Assembly (NCBI GenBank): GCA_028279185.1
Contig: JANQSS010000027.1
Span: forward strand, 1 to 64,000
DNA from: Saprospiraceae bacterium
GTDB lineage: Bacteria; Bacteroidota; Bacteroidia; Chitinophagales; Saprospiraceae
DNA: 64,000 nucleotides
Direction of reading: 5' to 3'
Below are positions 63,293-64,000 of the stretch, piece by piece. Within the stretch, counting starts at the first letter, position 1. Each line of letters begins with the position of its first letter. The position numbers and the translations under genes were made by a program. Under the pieces are notes generated by a model that was not told the origin of the DNA, ran no database searches, and saw only the letters and a program-made list of their open reading frames with translations.

Positions 63293-64000
63293 TTAGAAAT
63301 AGTAGGCCGATTCATCCGGTTTTAATGGCCGTTTGAACCATAGTGGTCGACGTAAACCATTGGGTCCAGGTGCGGGCCTGGTTAATTTCAACCAGGTACG
63401 ATAATTTTCCATCGATTTATTTGTGTCGACCAGGATGTCCCCATATTTGTCTTGAGGCCCGGGAGCTTCAATTCGCACTCTTTGATGCCAGCAATGCATA
63501 CCACTAATTGGGTCTGGATGCACAGCATGCGTAATGTTTTGATGAACACCTCCATCAGCCCAAAAAATCCGTTTGCTATCCTTGTCAGCGCTTTCAAATG
63601 GCATGATTCCTGATTTCGTATTCATCTTCCACTGGCCATTGCCCATGTTTTGGATGGCAACAGTATTAGTCGCCCAACGGTTTCCTTGATCTTGTTCACG
63701 TCTCCATCGGCCCAGATGATGTGAACATGCAACTACGCCGGGCCGCATCCCTTGGGTAACCCAAACTTTGTCTACAAAGTAGCCTATGTCCGTATTCATT
63801 TTCACAAGATCGCCTGTTTTAAAATTCCATCGCTTGGCATCTTCGGGATGCATCCAAATTGGATTTCTATTGCTTATTTCGGTAAGCCACTTTGCGTTTC
63901 CTGATCGTGAATGAATAAGCGTAGGAAGTCTAAATGTTGGGACAAGCACGTATTCACCATTTTCCTTATTAAGCTTTTCTTGGTGAATATGACTTTTAAT
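63293..64000 (-). CDS. Molybdopterin oxidoreductase, C-terminal part (cut by window edge)
   Basis: At least 235 residues; the frame is open to base 64000, so the N-terminal and central parts lie beyond the window. Seen: the molybdopterin-dinucleotide-binding domain with PTLIHSRSGNAKWLTEISNR, NPIWMHPEDAKRWNFKTGDL and VKVWVTQGMRPGVVACSHHL-like sequence (DKVWVTQGMRPGVVACSHHL), typical of the DMSO reductase/formate dehydrogenase superfamily. The C-terminus, with NYRTWLKLTRPAPGPNG, resembles subunits of membrane-associated molybdo-enzymes. Substrate cannot be told from this part. Confidence 0.85.
   Translation of the reverse strand: MKSHIHQEKLNKENGEYVLVPTFRLPTLIHSRSGNAKWLTEISNRNPIWMHPEDAKRWNFKTGDLVKMNTDIGYFVDKVWVTQGMRPGVVACSHHLGRWRREQDQGNRWATNTVAIQNMGNGQWKMNTKSGIMPFESADKDSKRIFWADGGVHQNITHAVHPDPISGMHCWHQRVRIEAPGPQDKYGDILVDTNKSMENYRTWLKLTRPAPGPNGLRRPLWFKRPLKPDESAYYF

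Overview
The window is a chromosomal segment of a Bacteroidota bacterium. Four large secreted proteins carry type IX secretion (T9SS) C-terminal signals. A bamD-rpoZ-coaBC-porD gene block, a zinc-free-type L32, a two-component propeller/LytS-type kinase pair and several promoters of the form TTTG-N19-TANNTTTG all point the same way. The gliding-type C-terminal domain, SBBP-like repeats, Omp28-like cargo and GH3-family protein suggest the Saprospiria or a related marine group; this finer placement is inference. Composition is AT-rich and even. I saw no rRNA, insertion sequence, integrase, phage gene or CRISPR array, so this looks like core genome rather than an island.

Layout. 1-5.3 kb: two tandem paralogous sensor kinases, the first cut by the window edge. 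5.6-13 kb: smpB, a GH3 protein with a TTG start, the bamD-rpoZ-coaBC-porD operon, and a SMUG2-type DNA glycosylase overlapping a membrane class III cyclase. 13-20.4 kb: central metabolism and housekeeping (pgk, tRNA-Glu, gap, an NAGPA-like lipoprotein, yceD-rpmF, fumC, Mn-type sod). 20.5-28.4 kb: a TolC/HlyD pair with no inner-membrane pump, a small glycosyltransferase, a bacilliredoxin, a SCO protein, a GCS2-CBS fusion and a DinB protein. 28.4-42.5 kb: two large T9SS proteins flank a coupled trio (ATP-grasp, class I glutamine amidotransferase, ATP-grasp-like). Then come an esterase-M17 peptidase-ATP-grasp operon and scpA. 42.9-47.7 kb: a T9SS-like protein, a ligase/exonuclease pair whose ligase lacks its catalytic lysine, and an HMA-MauE membrane protein. 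47.8-64 kb: atpDC, a polysaccharide deacetylase, gltX, a His-rich exported protein, an Omp28-like T9SS protein, an acyl-CoA dehydrogenase, a NUDIX hydrolase, pyrE, an M42 peptidase, a UbiA-like membrane protein, a 46-residue membrane protein, the three-gene pnt transhydrogenase, a sulfotransferase and the C-terminal part of a molybdopterin oxidoreductase.

The best candidates for something undescribed are: (1) the translationally coupled ATP-grasp/amidotransferase/ATP-grasp-like trio, with a GCS2-CBS ligase 5 kb away and a second ATP-grasp-peptidase operon 3 kb away; (2) the degenerate DNA ligase kept full-length beside its canonical exonuclease partner; (3) the thiol-redox neighbourhood of bacilliredoxin, DinB and GCS2-CBS. 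All functions are read from sequence motifs by eye; no database search was run.
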